Source: SVQP01 sp045603085
GTDB lineage: Bacteria; Bacillota; Clostridia; Oscillospirales; CAG-272
DNA length: 7,471 nt
Reading direction: 5' to 3'
NCBI GenBank assembly: GCA_045603085.1
Contig: JAZULL010000134.1
Location: forward strand, 1-7,471
Shown: in pieces, positions 6,031-7,471 of the stretch
Layout of the letters: each line of letters starts with the position of its first letter
Position numbering within the stretch: position 1 is the first letter of the stretch
The notes under the pieces: generated by a model
Seen by the model: the letters and a program-made list of their open reading frames with translations, nothing else
What the model was told of the DNA's origin: nothing
The model's database searches: none
Made by a program: the position numbers and the translations under genes

Positions 6031-7314
6031 ATGAGCAAGAACAAGCAGCCGCCTCGCTTCGATTTTAAAAAGAAGCCCCGCAAGCCCGGGTTTTTGATGG
6101 GTGTGGCCAAGCACATTATCAGCATTCCCGACCTGAAGCACCGCCCCTATAAGCTCAACCGACACGGCATGGAGGGCATTGACGGCAAGCCGTATCTTTT
6201 GCTGATCAACCATGCATCCATGGTGGATTTCAACATTATGCTGGACGCCACGCAGGGTGCACCGCTCAATAACGTCATGACTCTGGAGGGCTTCCGCGAT
6301 TTCACCGAGCCGCTCATGCGCCATTTAGGCGTACTGGGCAAGCGCAAGTACGTGCAGGATTTCCAACTGATCCGTCACATGAAATACTGTGTGGACACCT
6401 TAAAGACGGTATTCGTGCTGTTTCCCGAGGCGAGATATTCGCTGGACGGCTGTACCTCATATCTGACCCCTTCGCTGGGCAGTCTGGTGAGATTTTTGCG
6501 TGTGCCGGTCGTGGTCATCCGCATCAAGGGTAACTTCGTATCCTGCCCGCATTGGAACTGGATCAATAAAAAGGGCCCGGTTGAGGCTGAGATGTACCCC
6601 ATCATTACGGCAGAGGAAACAAAGACGCTGTCTGCCGAGGAGATCTATCAGAGAATCGTGGACAATTTTCAATACGACGACTTTGCATGGCAGAAGCAAA
6701 ATAATATCGTGCTGGATCACCCGCAGAGAGCCAAGGGTCTGCATTCGCTGCTTTATAAGTGCGCGCATTGCGGCACCGAGGGAAGAATGGATTCCGAGGG
6801 GATTCATCTTTGGTGCGAGAGCTGCGGCAAAAAGTGGGAGATGACAGAGCTGGGCGAGCTCCGGGCACTGGAGGGCGAGACCGAGTATTCGCATATTCCC
6901 GATTGGTCCCGGTGGGAAAGAGCCTGCGTGCGAGAGGAGATCAGGAGCGGCACCTACTACTTTGAGGACGACGTGATTGTCGAGACCCTGCCCAACGCCA
7001 GAAAGTTCTATCATCAGGGTAAGGGTAAACTGGTGCAGACGCCCGAGCATACCGTGCTGACTTGTGAGAGCGTGTACGGCGAGCCGCTGGAGGTGGAGTG
7101 GAAGGCACTCAATCTGGACAGCATGCACGTGGAATTCAATTACAGAAAGAGCAGAACCGCCAAGGGCGACTGCGTGGATCTGTCCGTGCCCGAGGACAGC
7201 TACTGGTGCTACACCACCAAGCGCGACGTGCTGGTCAAGCTGGCGTTTGCCACCGAGGAAATGCACTGCCTTGCCAAGGAAAAGGCTGAGGCAGAGAAGG
7301 CGGCGAAATCATAA
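6031..7314 (+). CDS. PlsC-like 1-acylglycerol-3-phosphate acyltransferase family protein with zinc ribbon and C-terminal extension
   Basis: This 427-residue protein starts at ATG 6031, 8 nt after AAAGGG (6017-6022). The N-terminal half is a PlsC/LPLAT-type acyltransferase: the catalytic NHxxxxD motif is N60-H61-A-S-M-V-D66, the FPEG-like motif reads FPEARYS (131-137), and a hydrophobic VPVVVIRIKG block (158-167) matches the last conserved motif. Such enzymes transfer acyl groups to lysophosphatidic acid or similar acceptors at the inner membrane face; no clear membrane span is seen, so peripheral attachment is likely. Residues 244-265 form a zinc ribbon (C244-xx-C247 and C262-xx-C265). Residues about 300-410 form a beta-rich domain of unknown role, ending in a charged Lys/Glu/Ala helix (412-427). 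At 427 residues it is much longer than ordinary PlsC (about 200-250). It is transcribed alone, divergently from the TetR gene, which probably controls it. The acceptor substrate cannot be deduced. Confidence 0.88.
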   Translation: MSKNKQPPRFDFKKKPRKPGFLMGVAKHIISIPDLKHRPYKLNRHGMEGIDGKPYLLLINHASMVDFNIMLDATQGAPLNNVMTLEGFRDFTEPLMRHLGVLGKRKYVQDFQLIRHMKYCVDTLKTVFVLFPEARYSLDGCTSYLTPSLGSLVRFLRVPVVVIRIKGNFVSCPHWNWINKKGPVEAEMYPIITAEETKTLSAEEIYQRIVDNFQYDDFAWQKQNNIVLDHPQRAKGLHSLLYKCAHCGTEGRMDSEGIHLWCESCGKKWEMTELGELRALEGETEYSHIPDWSRWERACVREEIRSGTYYFEDDVIVETLPNARKFYHQGKGKLVQTPEHTVLTCESVYGEPLEVEWKALNLDSMHVEFNYRKSRTAKGDCVDLSVPEDSYWCYTTKRDVLVKLAFATEEMHCLAKEKAEAEKAAKS

Positions 7315-7365
7315 AGAAAAGAGAAGCAGACCGATAAGGCTGCACAATTAGCGGTAAAATAAGAT

Positions 7366-7403
7366 AAAGAGAGAGCAACTTCAAAGTTAACTCTCTCTTT
7401 TTT
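7366..7403 (+). terminator. Intrinsic terminator of the acyltransferase gene
   Basis: AAAGAGAGAG (7366-7375) pairs perfectly with CTCTCTCTTT (7391-7400). An inner AACT/AGTT helix (7377-7380 with 7385-7388) closes a 4-nt loop, with a small internal mismatch between the helices. Six T residues (7398-7403) follow. It lies about 50 bp after the stop codon. Confidence 0.85.
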
Positions 7404-7414
7404 CTGTTTTGTAA

Positions 7415-7471
7415 GTGATATTCCGACTTCGTCGGAGTGATATGATTGCTATCGCAATCGTGATATTGAAG
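7415..7471. repeat. Array of palindromes separated by GTGATAT spacers (runs off window end)
   Basis: GTGATAT occurs at 7415-7421, 7437-7443 and 7460-7466, a 22-23 bp period. The intervals hold two different perfect hairpins: TCCGAC-TTC-GTCGGA (7422-7436) and GATTGC-TATC-GCAATC (7444-7459). After the third spacer the sequence begins TGAAG, possibly the left arm of a third hairpin. The spacer is conserved while stems differ in sequence but stay self-complementary. It is non-coding and its function is unknown. Confidence 0.75.

Noticed and set aside
6457..7266. Antisense open frame (269 codons) opposite the acyltransferase
   Set aside because: The opposite strand encodes conserved acyltransferase and zinc-ribbon motifs, while this frame shows none and has an unnatural His/Leu/Gln-rich composition.
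7326..7343. Small hairpin GCAG(A)CC / GGCTGC after the acyltransferase stop
   Set aside because: Only six base pairs with a bulge and no T-run follow it. It could be chance, and the stronger terminator lies 23 bp further on.
7415..7471. Possible CRISPR array at the window end
   Set aside because: The constant unit is only 7 bp, the period is 22-23 bp, and the variable parts are palindromes rather than unique spacers, which does not fit CRISPR.

Overview
The window reads as chromosomal DNA of a Gram-positive anaerobe, most likely a gut-type Clostridia member (Oscillospiraceae/Christensenellales-like). The taxon is inferred from strong sigma-A-type promoters with 17-bp spacers, AGGAGG-type ribosome sites, compact U-tract terminators, an LCP-family envelope protein, and moderately GC-rich genes set in AT-rich intergenic gaps. 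No rRNA, tRNA, CRISPR array, transposase or integrase is visible.

Region 1 (1-4053) is the 3' part of one very large gene, open from the first base. In order it shows a short collagen-like Gly-X-Y stretch, beta-rich Ig-like segments, a LamG/concanavalin-like domain, a CotH-type kinase-like domain with its key acidic residues present, a leucine-rich-repeat tail and a C-terminal tandem octapeptide. This looks like a phage or prophage tail-fibre/tail-associated protein or a derived surface protein. Its N-terminus lies outside the window, so a signal peptide cannot be assessed.

Region 2 (4054-5294) is a single-gene unit: promoter TTGCAA-N17-TATAAT, a strong ribosome site, a membrane-anchored LCP (LytR-CpsA-Psr) domain protein that has lost some hallmark arginines, and a terminator that also appears to serve the convergent gene.

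Region 3 (5297-7403) is a divergent regulator/target pair. A TetR-family repressor (minus strand) and a PlsC-like acyltransferase with a zinc ribbon and a C-terminal extension (plus strand) diverge from a 185-bp control region. That region holds two good promoters, a 27-bp palindrome on the acyltransferase -35 box, and an extra half-site just downstream of the predicted tetR start point. The simplest reading is a TetR switch controlling a phospholipid or envelope-lipid acyltransferase and probably itself.

Region 4 (7415-7471, running off the end) is an array of different small hairpins separated by an invariant GTGATAT spacer every 22-23 bp. It lies right after the acyltransferase terminator and is the least explained element in the window. 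The gaps between genes (120, 52, 185 and 157 bp) are otherwise accounted for by promoters, terminators and these repeats.
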